Positions 1 to 7,825 of a DNA stretch of 64,000 nucleotides are shown one piece after another. The DNA comes from Devosia ureilytica. GTDB lineage: Bacteria; Pseudomonadota; Alphaproteobacteria; Rhizobiales; Devosiaceae. Where the stretch lies: positions 56,653 through 120,652 of the forward strand of contig NZ_JAMZCU010000007.1 in the NCBI RefSeq assembly GCF_024273195.1, written 5' to 3'. A model generated the notes under the pieces. The model made no database searches and had not been told where the DNA came from. It saw only the letters and a program-made list of their open reading frames with translations. The stretch's first letter is position 1. Each line of letters starts with the position of its first letter. Position numbers and translations under genes: made by a program.

Positions 1-175
1 CGAAGAACAGGAATACCGCAATGCCGGCATAGAGCCCGATCACCTCGATCAGGCGATAGCGGTCGATCATCGGGCGGGAAGCAGACCACATGCCACGCCG
101 GGTTTTGACCTGTGGCTTGATGCTGACCTTGCTCTCGGCGGCGGCAACTTCGGTGGTGCGGGCGACGTCGCTCAT
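1..175 (-). CDS. Carbohydrate ABC transporter permease, MalG type (N-terminal fragment)
   Basis: Only the first 58 residues lie in the window; the gene continues past the left edge. A polar cytoplasmic stretch of about 40 residues is followed by the start of a hydrophobic segment (LIEVIGLYAGIAVFLFF), as in inner-membrane permeases of the MalG family. The ATG overlaps the stop of the upstream MalF-type permease as ATGA, which indicates translational coupling in one operon. The MalG assignment rests mainly on this position after a MalF-type gene, because too little sequence is visible for the EAA loop. Confidence 0.7.
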   Translation of the reverse strand, partial: MSDVARTTEVAAAESKVSIKPQVKTRRGMWSASRPMIDRYRLIEVIGLYAGIAVFLFF

Positions 176-1059
176 TTGGCCTCTCCCTGCTGGAGCTTGC
201 GCACGGCGCGGAAGTAAACGATGCAGAACATGGTCACGAAGATCGAGATGACCACGGCGCGGGCAGCGCCTTCGCCATACTTCCGAGAGCCCATGGCAGT
301 CTTGTAGGTGTCGATAATCATCGTGGTGGTCGAGCCGGACGGACCGCCCTGGGTCAGGATCCAGATGATGTCGAAGGAATTGAAGGTGGCGATGAGCGAA
401 AGCAGGCTCATCGTGATGATTGCCGGTACCATCAGCGGCACGGTGATGCGGCGGAAGCGATAGAAGCGGCCAGCGCCATCGGTCCAGGCGGCCTCATGCA
501 GATCGCGCGGGATCGACTGCATGGCGGCCAGGAAATAGATGGTGACCATGGGCACGCCGATCCAAACGTCGGTGACGATGGTGGCCCAGAAGGCAGTGTC
601 GCCATAGGCGAGCCACGCCACGGGGCGGTCGATGACGCCGAAGTTCTGCAACAGGCCCGAGATCATGCCGAACTGGCCGTTATACATCCAGCCCCACATG
701 AAGATGCCGATGGCCATGGGCACGATCCAGGGCGGCATGGTGAGGATGCGGAAGACCATCTGGCCGGGAATGGCGGCATTGAGCAGCACAGCGCCGCACA
801 TGCCGATGATCATTTTCATCGACACCGAGAAGAAGGTCCACACGAAGGTGCGGATGATTACCTCGGTGAAATTTCCGGCCCCAAAGATGCGCTCGTAATT
901 GGCCCAACCGACAAAATCGTAGGTGGCGCGCAACGAGGCATTGGTGAACGAGAGGATGATCGTGTCGACCAGTGGATAGGCCACGATGATCAGGATGTAG
1001 ATCAGTGCCGGAGCCAGCAGGGCGAGGGCGAACAGGGTGGCGCTTCTGGTGCTGGTCAT
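172..1059 (-). CDS. Carbohydrate ABC transporter permease, MalF/UgpA type
   Basis: This 295-residue inner-membrane permease has about six hydrophobic segments. Near residues 189-211 it carries the cytoplasmic EAA loop (EAAWTDGAGRFYRFRRITVP), which docks on the ATPase subunit of binding-protein-dependent sugar importers. A GAGGAG ribosome-binding site lies eight bases before the ATG. It starts 11 bases after a Gfo/Idh/MocA dehydrogenase and overlaps the next permease by ATGA, so the three genes form one operon. The substrate cannot be read from the sequence. The neighbouring dehydrogenase suggests a sugar, sugar alcohol or inositol-like polyol. Confidence 0.9.
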   Translation of the reverse strand: MTSTRSATLFALALLAPALIYILIIVAYPLVDTIILSFTNASLRATYDFVGWANYERIFGAGNFTEVIIRTFVWTFFSVSMKMIIGMCGAVLLNAAIPGQMVFRILTMPPWIVPMAIGIFMWGWMYNGQFGMISGLLQNFGVIDRPVAWLAYGDTAFWATIVTDVWIGVPMVTIYFLAAMQSIPRDLHEAAWTDGAGRFYRFRRITVPLMVPAIITMSLLSLIATFNSFDIIWILTQGGPSGSTTTMIIDTYKTAMGSRKYGEGAARAVVISIFVTMFCIVYFRAVRKLQQGEAK

Positions 1060-1070
1060 CGGCTGTCTCC

Positions 1071-2225
1071 TCAGTGCCCGCGGCCCAGAGCAGCATCGAA
1101 ACGCTGCCAGATGGGGGCCATGTCGACGACGGTCTTGTTGACCATCGCCTCGTCCATCGAGAGGGCTAGCAGCCCCGCCTCAAGTGCATCGGTGACCGAG
1201 ACCGGCAGCGGCACACCATCGAGCATGTGCTTGAGGATGTCCTCGGCCATCTGCTCGTCGGCACCATAGTGCTGGGAGAGCTCGGAGGTCTGGTAGGTGG
1301 CGTCCGTCAGGCGCTCGGAGGTGCGACTGTCGGTGACGCGGAAGTAATTGCGAATGAAGTCGCCTTCCGCCATGCCCTTGGCGCCCATCACCGCAAAGCG
1401 GCGGAAATCGTCGGGCACATTGAGATTGGTGTGGAAGGTCAGCGCCGAGCCATTTTCGTATTGAACGATGGCGGTCTGGAAATCGATGATATCGCCATCG
1501 CTGTCAAAGACCTTGTCGCTCCCCAGCCAGCCGGACGGCTTGCGGTGATAGACTTCGAGATCATTGACGCCGGTTTCCTGCGGAGCATTGTCCGGCACGA
1601 AGGTCTTGCGCCCGCCGAAGCTGGCAACATAGCGCGGACGGCAGCCCATGACGCCGTTGTAGAGATCAAGATCGTGGCAGCACTTTTCGAGCATGAAGCT
1701 GCCCGAATATTTTCCATAGCGACGCCAGTCACGCATGAAAAAGGCGCCGTGATAGGGCGGAATATGCTCCGAGGCCTCAATTGAGGTGATCTCGCCCAGC
1801 TTGCCTTCGGCCTGGGCCTTGCGCAGGTCAACATAAAGCGGCGCATAGCGCAGCACGAGCCCAACCATGACATTGTCGGAGCCATACTTACCGATCAGCT
1901 CGGCCAGTGCCATGGTGTCCTCAATGGAGGTAACAACCGGCTTTTCGGCAAAAATCTTCATGCCGCGCTCGAGACCGATGCGGATGTGCTCAAGGTGCAG
2001 GTGATTGGGCGAACCGACCATCAACAGGTCGAGATTGCCATTATCGATCAGCGCTTCGAGACTGTCATAGGACTTGCCGACAGAAACGCCATGTTCGGTG
2101 GCATAGGCCAGACCGGCCGGCGCCGGATCCACATAACCCACAATCTCGAAATCGTCCCGGGCAACGGAAAACACCCGCGCCAGATAGCCAAGACGATAAC
2201 CGAGGCCGATAATGCCTACCCGCAT
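1071..2225 (-). CDS. Gfo/Idh/MocA family NAD(P)-dependent oxidoreductase
   Basis: This 384-residue protein matches the glucose-fructose oxidoreductase/inositol dehydrogenase family. The N-terminal Rossmann start is VGIIGLGYRLG, with an atypical last glycine spacing. The family EKPV motif is at about residues 94-97, and a longer substrate-binding domain follows. Such enzymes oxidise or reduce a hydroxyl or keto group of sugars and cyclitols with NAD(P). It is the first gene of the sugar ABC operon running to the left edge, so it probably acts on the imported substrate. The start ATG has only a weak upstream GGCAGGG. Confidence 0.85.
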   Translation of the reverse strand: MRVGIIGLGYRLGYLARVFSVARDDFEIVGYVDPAPAGLAYATEHGVSVGKSYDSLEALIDNGNLDLLMVGSPNHLHLEHIRIGLERGMKIFAEKPVVTSIEDTMALAELIGKYGSDNVMVGLVLRYAPLYVDLRKAQAEGKLGEITSIEASEHIPPYHGAFFMRDWRRYGKYSGSFMLEKCCHDLDLYNGVMGCRPRYVASFGGRKTFVPDNAPQETGVNDLEVYHRKPSGWLGSDKVFDSDGDIIDFQTAIVQYENGSALTFHTNLNVPDDFRRFAVMGAKGMAEGDFIRNYFRVTDSRTSERLTDATYQTSELSQHYGADEQMAEDILKHMLDGVPLPVSVTDALEAGLLALSMDEAMVNKTVVDMAPIWQRFDAALGRGH

Positions 2226-2283
2226 AACCCTGCCATTCCCTGTTTTATTAGTCCGCCGATCTCTTGCGGATCGGTGTCGTTTG

Positions 2284-2298
2284 TGTAAACGATTTTCA
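2284..2298. promoter_or_regulatory. LacI-family-like operator candidate
   Basis: TGTAAACGATTTTCA is an imperfect palindrome (TG-AAA outside, TTT-CA inside) of the kind bound by LacI/GalR regulators. It lies about 60 bases upstream of the Gfo/Idh/MocA start, where it could control the leftward sugar operon. No LacI gene is in the window, so this is a weak call. Confidence 0.3.
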
Positions 2299-2493
2299 AG
2301 ACTAGGCGCCTTCTCAACGCTATGTCAACACACATTCGACGCCATTACAATACCAATTTAAGCCACCATGTTTCCCTGCCCAAAACCGCAGCACTTTGCT
2401 GTATTTCTAAGCGTTTTGCGTCGCAAAGCCGGCATCAGGGGTGTGGACAAAGTGCTGTACAAGGCGCAGCATGTCGCAATTGGTATCCATGTG

Positions 2494-2512
2494 GACACTT
2501 TCATGAAGTGTC
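2494..2512. promoter_or_regulatory. Perfect inverted repeat upstream of the NTF2-like gene
   Basis: The arms GACACTT and AAGTGTC flank the five-base centre TCATG. The site is 82 bases before the start of the NTF2-like gene, a plausible operator or 5'-UTR hairpin. No regulator can be assigned. Confidence 0.35.
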
Positions 2513-2593
2513 GCTGCGATGGCCTACATGAAAATATGAAACAGAACTGGCGAACGTGCCTCAGCGCGCTTCCCACCACAGACAGAGACGACG

Positions 2594-3082
2594 ATGAGCC
2601 ATTCGAGCAATCCCTTCCCCAATGACGCCGACCGCTCGGCAATCTGGACCATGCTGGTGCCGCGCGACATCAAGGCCTTCGTCAATGCCGATTGGTCGAT
2701 GGTAGCTGATGACTTCGTTGCCGATGACTTCATGGGCATCAATGGAAATCGCGATGACAATCCGGATGGCTGGACGATCAGCTATCCGACTTTGGCCGAT
2801 TATAGCCAAGAGTGGCTGCGCCAGGCGCACGAAGGGCAGAAAGTGGTCTATGCCGAAGACCAGGAAGCGGGCATCCATCGCGCCACCAGCCTCAACGAAA
2901 TCGAGATCACTGGCGAGCGCGCCATTGCCCACAAGAAGTTTGACGGCGAAATCAAACTGGCCGACGGGGGCGTTGATCGTCTCAACTGGCAGACCCTCTA
3001 TTTCTGCCGCAAGGTCGCCGGGCAATGGAAGCTTACCGGGTTCGTCGGGTACCTGCCCTATCCGATGGGCAAGCAGGGCTGA
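2594..3082 (+). CDS. NTF2-like/SnoaL-like small protein
   Basis: This 162-residue soluble protein has no signal peptide. Its size and layout (an amphipathic N-terminal helix region followed by beta-rich segments ending in WKLTGFVGYLP) fit the NTF2-like/SnoaL fold, a cone-shaped domain used by small isomerases, hydrolases and uncharacterised proteins. The fold is a judgement from overall pattern, and no catalytic residues can be named. A purine-rich GAGACGACG precedes the ATG. It is followed by a repeat element and then an MFS transporter on the same strand, so co-transcription is possible but not shown. Confidence 0.6.
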   Translation: MSHSSNPFPNDADRSAIWTMLVPRDIKAFVNADWSMVADDFVADDFMGINGNRDDNPDGWTISYPTLADYSQEWLRQAHEGQKVVYAEDQEAGIHRATSLNEIEITGERAIAHKKFDGEIKLADGGVDRLNWQTLYFCRKVAGQWKLTGFVGYLPYPMGKQG

Positions 3083-3104
3083 GGTTCTAGAACCTTCACC
3101 TGCC

Positions 3105-3232
3105 AGCCCCCTCCCTCGCGGGGAGGGGCTGAGGGTGAGGTCCCAGCCAGCGCCAAGCGCAAAAAGCACCCTAGCCCTGCCCTCCCCGTAGAGGGGAGGG
3201 AGTCGCATCGAGCCACCGGGCAAGCCGGTGGC
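3105..3232. repeat. Palindromic C/G-rich intergenic repeat
   Basis: Two hairpin-forming blocks, CCCCTCCCTCGCGGGGAGGGG and CCCTCCCCGTAGAGGGGAGGG, are followed by an arm pair GCCACCGG/CCGGTGGC at 3212-3232. It fills the gap between the NTF2-like and MFS genes and resembles elements near 5.95, 7.7, 25.4, 29.3 and 45.5 kb. The last hairpin lies 20 bases before the MFS start and could end transcription of the upstream gene or protect the mRNA. Confidence 0.6.
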
Positions 3233-3252
3233 CCTCACGATTGAGCCGCGCC

Positions 3253-4425
3253 ATGTCCTTCCTCTCTCCTCAGCGCCTTGTCATGCTGGTGTTCTTCCTG
3301 CAGCCCGTCGCCTTTGGTTCGTGGTTACCCCGTATTCCCGAAGTGCAATCGGCCATTGGCCTGGGGCCAGCTGCCTTGGCGCTGGCGCTGCTCGGCATGC
3401 CGGTGGGCACATTGCTGACGCTGCCCTTTGCTGGGCCTCTCGTGGGTCGGATCGGCGGGCGCATGGCCATCATCATCGGCTTCATTCTCTATTCGATTGC
3501 GGCGAGCTTGCCGGTTCTGGCGCCCAACGCGGGCCTGCTGTTCGTCGCCCTGATGCTGTCTGGCTCGGCCATTTCCTTTGTTGAGCTGGGACTTAATGTG
3601 CAGGCGGACCTGGTTGAAAAAGCCACCGGCAGGCTTTTGATGAACACCGCCCATGGCTGCTGGTCGCTCGGCATCATGGCGGGGAGCCTCATCGGCTCGG
3701 GCTTTGCTGGCCTGGGGATTGCCCCCGCCATCGCCGTGCCCCTGCTGGCGGCACTGGTGCTGCCCGTGGCGCTCGGCGCGGGCATCGCCCTACCAGTGCT
3801 GCACGACACGCCGGCCGCCGGCGAGACGCAGCGCTCGTCCTGGTCGCTGCCCAGTCCGGCGCTGATCGGGATATGCCTCTTTGTCTTCGGCATCACCATG
3901 ACCGAAGGCGCCATGGCCGATTGGTCCGCCATATTCCTGCGCGACGCACTCAATGCCGAAGGGGGCCTGGTTGGCCTTGGCTATTCGGTCTTTGCCTTCA
4001 TGGTGGCGACCGGTCGGTTCGGCGGCGACTTCCTCAAGCGCCGCCTCGGCGGCGTCAACACCGCCCGCCTGTGTGGCAGCTTGGCCGTCGCTGGCGCGGT
4101 GCTGCTCTATTTCTCGCCCAGCGTCCAGATTGCGCTATTGGGATTTGGCATTATTGGCGTTGGCGTTTCGGTGGGCTTCCCCCTCGCGGTGACCGCTGCC
4201 GCCGGCATTGGCGACCGTGCCGCCTCGGCCAATGTGGCCGTGCTGTCCTTCGTGGCTTTGACCGGGTTCCTGATCGGGCCGCCGCTGATTGGCCTTGTTG
4301 CCGAACACAGCAACATCCGGCTTGGGGTCGCCTGTGTCATCCCGGTGCTGATCGTGAGCGTGCTGCTGACCGGACGACTGACGCCAAACAAGAGGGCTTC
4401 CCCTGCCCCGGCCTTTCGGGCGTAG
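3253..4425 (+). CDS. MFS transporter
   Basis: This protein of about 390 residues has roughly twelve hydrophobic segments and matches the FucP/YbjJ-like branch of the major facilitator superfamily. Features include an N-terminal FGSWLPRIPEVQ motif and a glycine-rich second helix followed by GRIGGRMA after TM2. The likely role is proton-coupled uptake or export of a small solute across the inner membrane; the substrate is unknown. ATG at 3253 was chosen; an in-frame TTG at 3241 would add four residues. Neither has a good Shine-Dalgarno sequence. The M81 protein gene follows after 81 bases on the same strand. Confidence 0.85.
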   Translation: MSFLSPQRLVMLVFFLQPVAFGSWLPRIPEVQSAIGLGPAALALALLGMPVGTLLTLPFAGPLVGRIGGRMAIIIGFILYSIAASLPVLAPNAGLLFVALMLSGSAISFVELGLNVQADLVEKATGRLLMNTAHGCWSLGIMAGSLIGSGFAGLGIAPAIAVPLLAALVLPVALGAGIALPVLHDTPAAGETQRSSWSLPSPALIGICLFVFGITMTEGAMADWSAIFLRDALNAEGGLVGLGYSVFAFMVATGRFGGDFLKRRLGGVNTARLCGSLAVAGAVLLYFSPSVQIALLGFGIIGVGVSVGFPLAVTAAAGIGDRAASANVAVLSFVALTGFLIGPPLIGLVAEHSNIRLGVACVIPVLIVSVLLTGRLTPNKRASPAPAFRA

Positions 4426-4506
4426 CCCTCATGGCCTTTTCGCCTCAAATCGCTCCCAAGGAGCGAATTGATCTAACAAGACGTCTCGAAGTCCCGGAGT
4501 GATCTG

Positions 4507-5967
4507 ATGCGCATTGCCGTTGCCGGACTGCATACCGAATGCAGCACCTATAATCCTGTGCTTGCCCGTGAAGCCGATTTCCGTGTGCTGCGCGGCCCAT
4601 CAATGCTCAAGGACCAGTATTTCGATTTTCTGACCCATTTCCCTGCCGAATTCGTCACCATCATGCATGCCCGCGCCATTGCCGGCGGGCCGGTGGAGCA
4701 GGCGCTCTACCACACGTGGAAGGCCGAGATCATCGCCGGCCTCAAAGCCGCCATGCCGCTCGACGGGGTCTATCTGGCCATGCACGGCGCCATGAATGTC
4801 GAAGGCATGTTCGACGCCGAGGGCGACTTCATCACCGCCGTGCGCGAGACCGTCGGACCCGACGTACTGATTTCGGCCAGCTATGACCTTCATGGCAATA
4901 TCAGCCAGCGCATCATTGACGGGCTGGACATGTTCTCAACCTATCGTACCGCGCCCCATATCGATGTGCCTGACACCATGCGCCGCGCCGTGACCATGCT
5001 GGTGCGGGCGCTGAAGACCGGCGTAAAGCCTATCCTCGCCTGGGCGCCAGTGCCGGTACTGCTGCCGGGCGAGCGTACCTCCACCCAGGATGAACCGGCG
5101 CGGACCTTCTATACCCAACTGCACGAAGTCGAGGAGCCGAGCGGCATCTGGGATGCCTCGTTCCAGGTGGGCTATGTCTGGGCCGACGAGCCCCGCGCCA
5201 CCGCTTGCGCGGTGGTGACCGGCACGGATCATGCGGCTATCGAAAAGGCAGCCACGCATCTGGCGCAGAACTATTGGGATATCCGCGAGGGCTTCGTCTT
5301 CGGCATGGAAACCGGCTCGATTGTGGATTGTGTCGACCGCGCCCTCGCCAGCCTGACCCATCCGGTGGTACTGGCCGAATCGGGCGACAATCCAACCGGC
5401 GGCGGCGTAGGCGATCGCGCCGAAGTGCTCGCGGCGCTGATCGCGCGGGGCGCGACGGGCGTAATCTTTGCCGGGATCACCGACAAAGCGGCGACCGATG
5501 CAGCCTATGCAGCGGGCGTTGGCGCGCGGCTAATGCTCCATATCGGGGCCAGCCTTGATCCGTCCAGCACACCAGTGGATGCCGAGGCCGAGGTGATTTT
5601 TCTTGCCAAAGTGGACGACGCGCGCCTGCGCGAAGCCGTGGTGCGGATCGGTGGCATTGACCTGGTGCTCACCGCCCGTCGCCGCCCATTCCACAACATT
5701 GTCGACTTCACCAGGCTGGGGCTCGATCCCAAAAGTGCGAAAATTATCACGGTGAAATCAGGCTATCTCTCGCCCGAGCTTGGCCCCCTAGCCAATCCCG
5801 GGATCATGGCGTTGTCGCCTGGAGTGGTCGACCAGTTCGTGGAGCGCACCGAGCGGAAGCATACGCCCCGTCCGAGCTATCCGTTTGATCGGGATTTCGC
5901 GTTTACCCCGGTTGTGAGGTGGTCGAAGCGGGCGGGTGACGGAACAGCAAGGCACCCCCACCCTTGA
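4507..5967 (+). CDS. M81 family metallopeptidase-like protein (MlrC/microcystinase C-like)
   Basis: This 486-residue protein begins MRIAVAGLHTECSTYNP, the typical N-terminus of the M81/MlrC family. DLHGN near residues 125-130 supplies conserved acidic and histidine residues expected to bind zinc. A glycine-rich SGDNPTGGGVGD stretch near residue 295 is also characteristic. MlrC hydrolyses linear peptides in microcystin breakdown, but most family members sit in peptide- or amino-compound loci and their substrates are unknown. GGAG lies eight bases before the ATG. The adjacent MFS gene could import the substrate. A signal peptide is absent, so it is cytoplasmic. Confidence 0.85.
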   Translation: MRIAVAGLHTECSTYNPVLAREADFRVLRGPSMLKDQYFDFLTHFPAEFVTIMHARAIAGGPVEQALYHTWKAEIIAGLKAAMPLDGVYLAMHGAMNVEGMFDAEGDFITAVRETVGPDVLISASYDLHGNISQRIIDGLDMFSTYRTAPHIDVPDTMRRAVTMLVRALKTGVKPILAWAPVPVLLPGERTSTQDEPARTFYTQLHEVEEPSGIWDASFQVGYVWADEPRATACAVVTGTDHAAIEKAATHLAQNYWDIREGFVFGMETGSIVDCVDRALASLTHPVVLAESGDNPTGGGVGDRAEVLAALIARGATGVIFAGITDKAATDAAYAAGVGARLMLHIGASLDPSSTPVDAEAEVIFLAKVDDARLREAVVRIGGIDLVLTARRRPFHNIVDFTRLGLDPKSAKIITVKSGYLSPELGPLANPGIMALSPGVVDQFVERTERKHTPRPSYPFDRDFAFTPVVRWSKRAGDGTARHPHP

Positions 5968-6062
5968 TCCCTCCCCACAAGGGGGGAGGGAGACGATGAA
6001 CACTAACGCTGCGGTCCCGCGCCTCCCTCCCCTTGATGGGGAGGGAGTGAGGGTGGGGTGAT
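5945..6062. repeat. Dispersed palindromic intergenic repeat
   Basis: This block contains CCTCCCCACAAGGGGGGAGG and CCTCCCCTTGATGGGGAGG hairpins around a spacer that includes GAGACGATGAACAC. The same arrangement, including GAGACGATGAACAC, recurs at about 29305-29412, so these two are copies of one element. It overlaps the last codons of the M81 gene and extends toward the DeoR gene. Confidence 0.7.
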
Positions 6063-6096
6063 CTTCGCTTCAGACCATCCCCTTCCCCACTGCCCG

Positions 6097-6123
6097 CCTT
6101 TCGTTTAATCAGCAAACGAAAGG
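6097..6123. promoter_or_regulatory. Perfect inverted repeat, probable DeoR-type operator
   Basis: Ten-base arms CCTTTCGTTT (6097-6106) and AAACGAAAGG (6114-6123) are separated by seven bases. TTTCGTTT is the half-site type used by several DeoR/AgaR/GlpR-family repressors. The right arm ends 12 bases before the ATG of the DeoR-family gene, so it overlaps the leader and ribosome-binding region. Autorepression is the simplest reading. As RNA it would form a hairpin just before the start codon. Confidence 0.6.
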
Positions 6124-6135
6124 GAGCGCGCGAAC

Positions 6136-6903
6136 ATGACCCCGACAATGCGGCAAGCGAAAATCGTCGAATTGGCGCGCCAGCAGGGTGAGGTCAGCGT
6201 CGAGGAACTGGTCGCCGCTTTTGAGGTCACGCCGCAGACCATTCGCAAGGATCTCAATACTCTGTGCGACCGGGGCGCGCTCAAGCGGACCCATGGCGGG
6301 GCGATGCACCCTTCAGGGGTGGAGAATGTCGAATATGAAGCGCGGCGCCAGATTGCTCCGATCGAAAAGCGGGCCATCGGCAGGGCGGCGGCGGCACTGA
6401 TCCCCGATCATGCCTCGCTGTTCATCAATATCGGCACCACCACCGAGGCCGTTGCGCAGGCGCTGACCGAGCATCGCGGGCTCATGGTCATCACCAATAA
6501 TATCAATGTCGCCAATCACCTCCGCATCGTGCCGACGATGGAAGTGGTGATTGCCGGCGGCGTGGTGCGGCCCAGCGATGGCGGCATCGTGGGCGAGGCG
6601 GCGGTGGATTTCATCCGCCAGTTCAAGGTGGATTTCGCCGTCATCGGGGTTTCCGCCATAGACCCGGATGGCGCCTTGATGGATTTCGATTTCCGCGAGG
6701 TGAAAGTGGCGCAAGCAATCATCGCCAATGCGCGCCACGTCATCGTCGTCTCCGATGGGACCAAGTTTACCCGCACCGCGCCGGTGCGGATTGGCCACCT
6801 CAGCCAGGCGCATAGTTTCATTACCGACATTTGCCATCTGGATTCCATCCGCCAAGTCTGCGCAGATGCCGGCATTACCTTGATTGAAACAGGCGCTGCC
6901 TGA
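6136..6903 (+). CDS. DeoR/GlpR family transcriptional regulator
   Basis: This 255-residue protein has a DeoR winged-helix domain at residues 1-57, with the recognition helix region around VTPQTIRKDLNTL (31-43). A DeoRC sugar-phosphate sensor domain follows from about residue 75, with the IGTTTEAVA phosphate-binding type loop and a DGTKF segment. Family members repress sugar or sugar-acid genes and are released by a phosphorylated metabolite. A perfect inverted repeat stands directly upstream. The next gene, a 2-keto-4-pentenoate hydratase-family enzyme, starts 19 bases after its stop and may be co-transcribed. Confidence 0.9.
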   Translation: MTPTMRQAKIVELARQQGEVSVEELVAAFEVTPQTIRKDLNTLCDRGALKRTHGGAMHPSGVENVEYEARRQIAPIEKRAIGRAAAALIPDHASLFINIGTTTEAVAQALTEHRGLMVITNNINVANHLRIVPTMEVVIAGGVVRPSDGGIVGEAAVDFIRQFKVDFAVIGVSAIDPDGALMDFDFREVKVAQAIIANARHVIVVSDGTKFTRTAPVRIGHLSQAHSFITDICHLDSIRQVCADAGITLIETGAA

Positions 6904-6922
6904 TTTTTCCCGGACCTTTGCC

Positions 6923-7657
6923 ATGAAGACAATTTCCGACCTCGCCGCCGCGCTGATTGCCGCGCATGCGGGCGGCCCCAAGCTTGACGCGCCGCCCGAG
7001 GCGCTGGTGCCCGTCGATCTGGACGCGGTTTATGCCCTGCAGGATGAAATCCTTGCGCAAATCGGCCCGGTTGGCGGCTGGAAGATCGCAGCCGGGCTGG
7101 GCGACCCGCCGCTCTGTTCCCCCATTCCGGCCAATCGCTATTTCGCCGCTGCCGACCTGATCGATGGCAAACACCATCGGATCTTCCTCGCCGAGATCGA
7201 AATCGCGGTGCGCCTTGGGGCGGATCTGGCCGCCGGAGCGACAACCGAAGCGGTCGAGGCCGCGATAGCCAGCGTGCATCCCGCCATCGAACTGGTCGGC
7301 AATCCCTTTACCGACCGCGATGCCATGCCGCGCAATCTGCAGTTGGGCGATTTGCAAAGCAATGGTGCGGTGGTCGTGGGCGCGGCGCTGGACCGGTCGA
7401 TCATTGCAGGTCTCCACACGTTGCCGGTTGCCCTCGAACTCGATGGCAAGCCGGTTCACGCTGTCGACAAGGGCGCCAGCTGGACCGAAACTCTTTCGGC
7501 CATCGCCTGGCTCTCCGGCCATGCCGCCGCGCGCGGTCTGCCGCTCAAGATGGGCCAGGTGATCATCACCGGTGCCCGCGCCCTGGCGCCGCTCGATGGG
7601 GCCAAAATGATCGAGGGTGTTGTCGGCGATTGGGGCCGGGTGACCTGCGGAGTTTAG
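6923..7657 (+). CDS. 2-keto-4-pentenoate hydratase/FAH-superfamily enzyme
   Basis: This 244-residue protein matches the MhpD/2-oxopent-4-enoate hydratase group of the fumarylacetoacetate hydrolase superfamily. It shows GGWKIAAG near residues 50-57, the acidic EIEIAVRLG metal-binding segment near 93-101 and KGASWTETLSAIAWL near the C-terminal third. Such enzymes hydrate or cleave 2-keto acids with a divalent metal. ATG at 6923 was chosen; an upstream in-frame TTG at 6884 would overlap the DeoR gene. Its proximity to a fuconate dehydratase operon raises the possibility that it handles a 2,4-diketo sugar acid, but this is inference. Confidence 0.8.
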   Translation: MKTISDLAAALIAAHAGGPKLDAPPEALVPVDLDAVYALQDEILAQIGPVGGWKIAAGLGDPPLCSPIPANRYFAAADLIDGKHHRIFLAEIEIAVRLGADLAAGATTEAVEAAIASVHPAIELVGNPFTDRDAMPRNLQLGDLQSNGAVVVGAALDRSIIAGLHTLPVALELDGKPVHAVDKGASWTETLSAIAWLSGHAAARGLPLKMGQVIITGARALAPLDGAKMIEGVVGDWGRVTCGV

Positions 7658-7697
7658 GAAGGCGCGGCGCGCATCGGGACGACCGCCAAGTCACAGT

Positions 7698-7815
7698 TCA
7701 ACTCCCCTTCTCCCTTTGGGGGAGAGGGTTGGGGTGGAAGCCTCACGCCAAATCATGCTGGTTGAAAGGCCCCCTCACCCGGCCTTCGGCCGACCTCTCC
7801 CCCAAGGCAGAGGTG
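7698..7815. repeat. Palindromic C/G-rich intergenic repeat
   Basis: This region contains CTCCCTTTGGGGGAG and a CCCCCTCACCCGGCCTTCGG block with an internal GGCCTTCGGCC hairpin, then CTCTCCCCCAAGG. It lies between two convergent genes (the hydratase and the fuconate dehydratase), where it may act as a bidirectional transcription barrier. It belongs to the same loose family as the elements at 3.1 and 25.4 kb. Confidence 0.6.
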
Positions 7816-7825
7816 ACAAGCGCAA

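Larger units (their letters stand above)
2226..2593. other. Divergent intergenic region, no gene seen
   Basis: These 368 bases separate the leftward dehydrogenase/ABC operon from the rightward NTF2-like gene. They are less GC-rich than their surroundings. Short reading frames here lack a convincing ribosome-binding site or recognisable product. The region contains a LacI-like half-palindrome (2284-2298) and a perfect inverted repeat (2494-2512), both listed separately. Confidence 0.6.
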
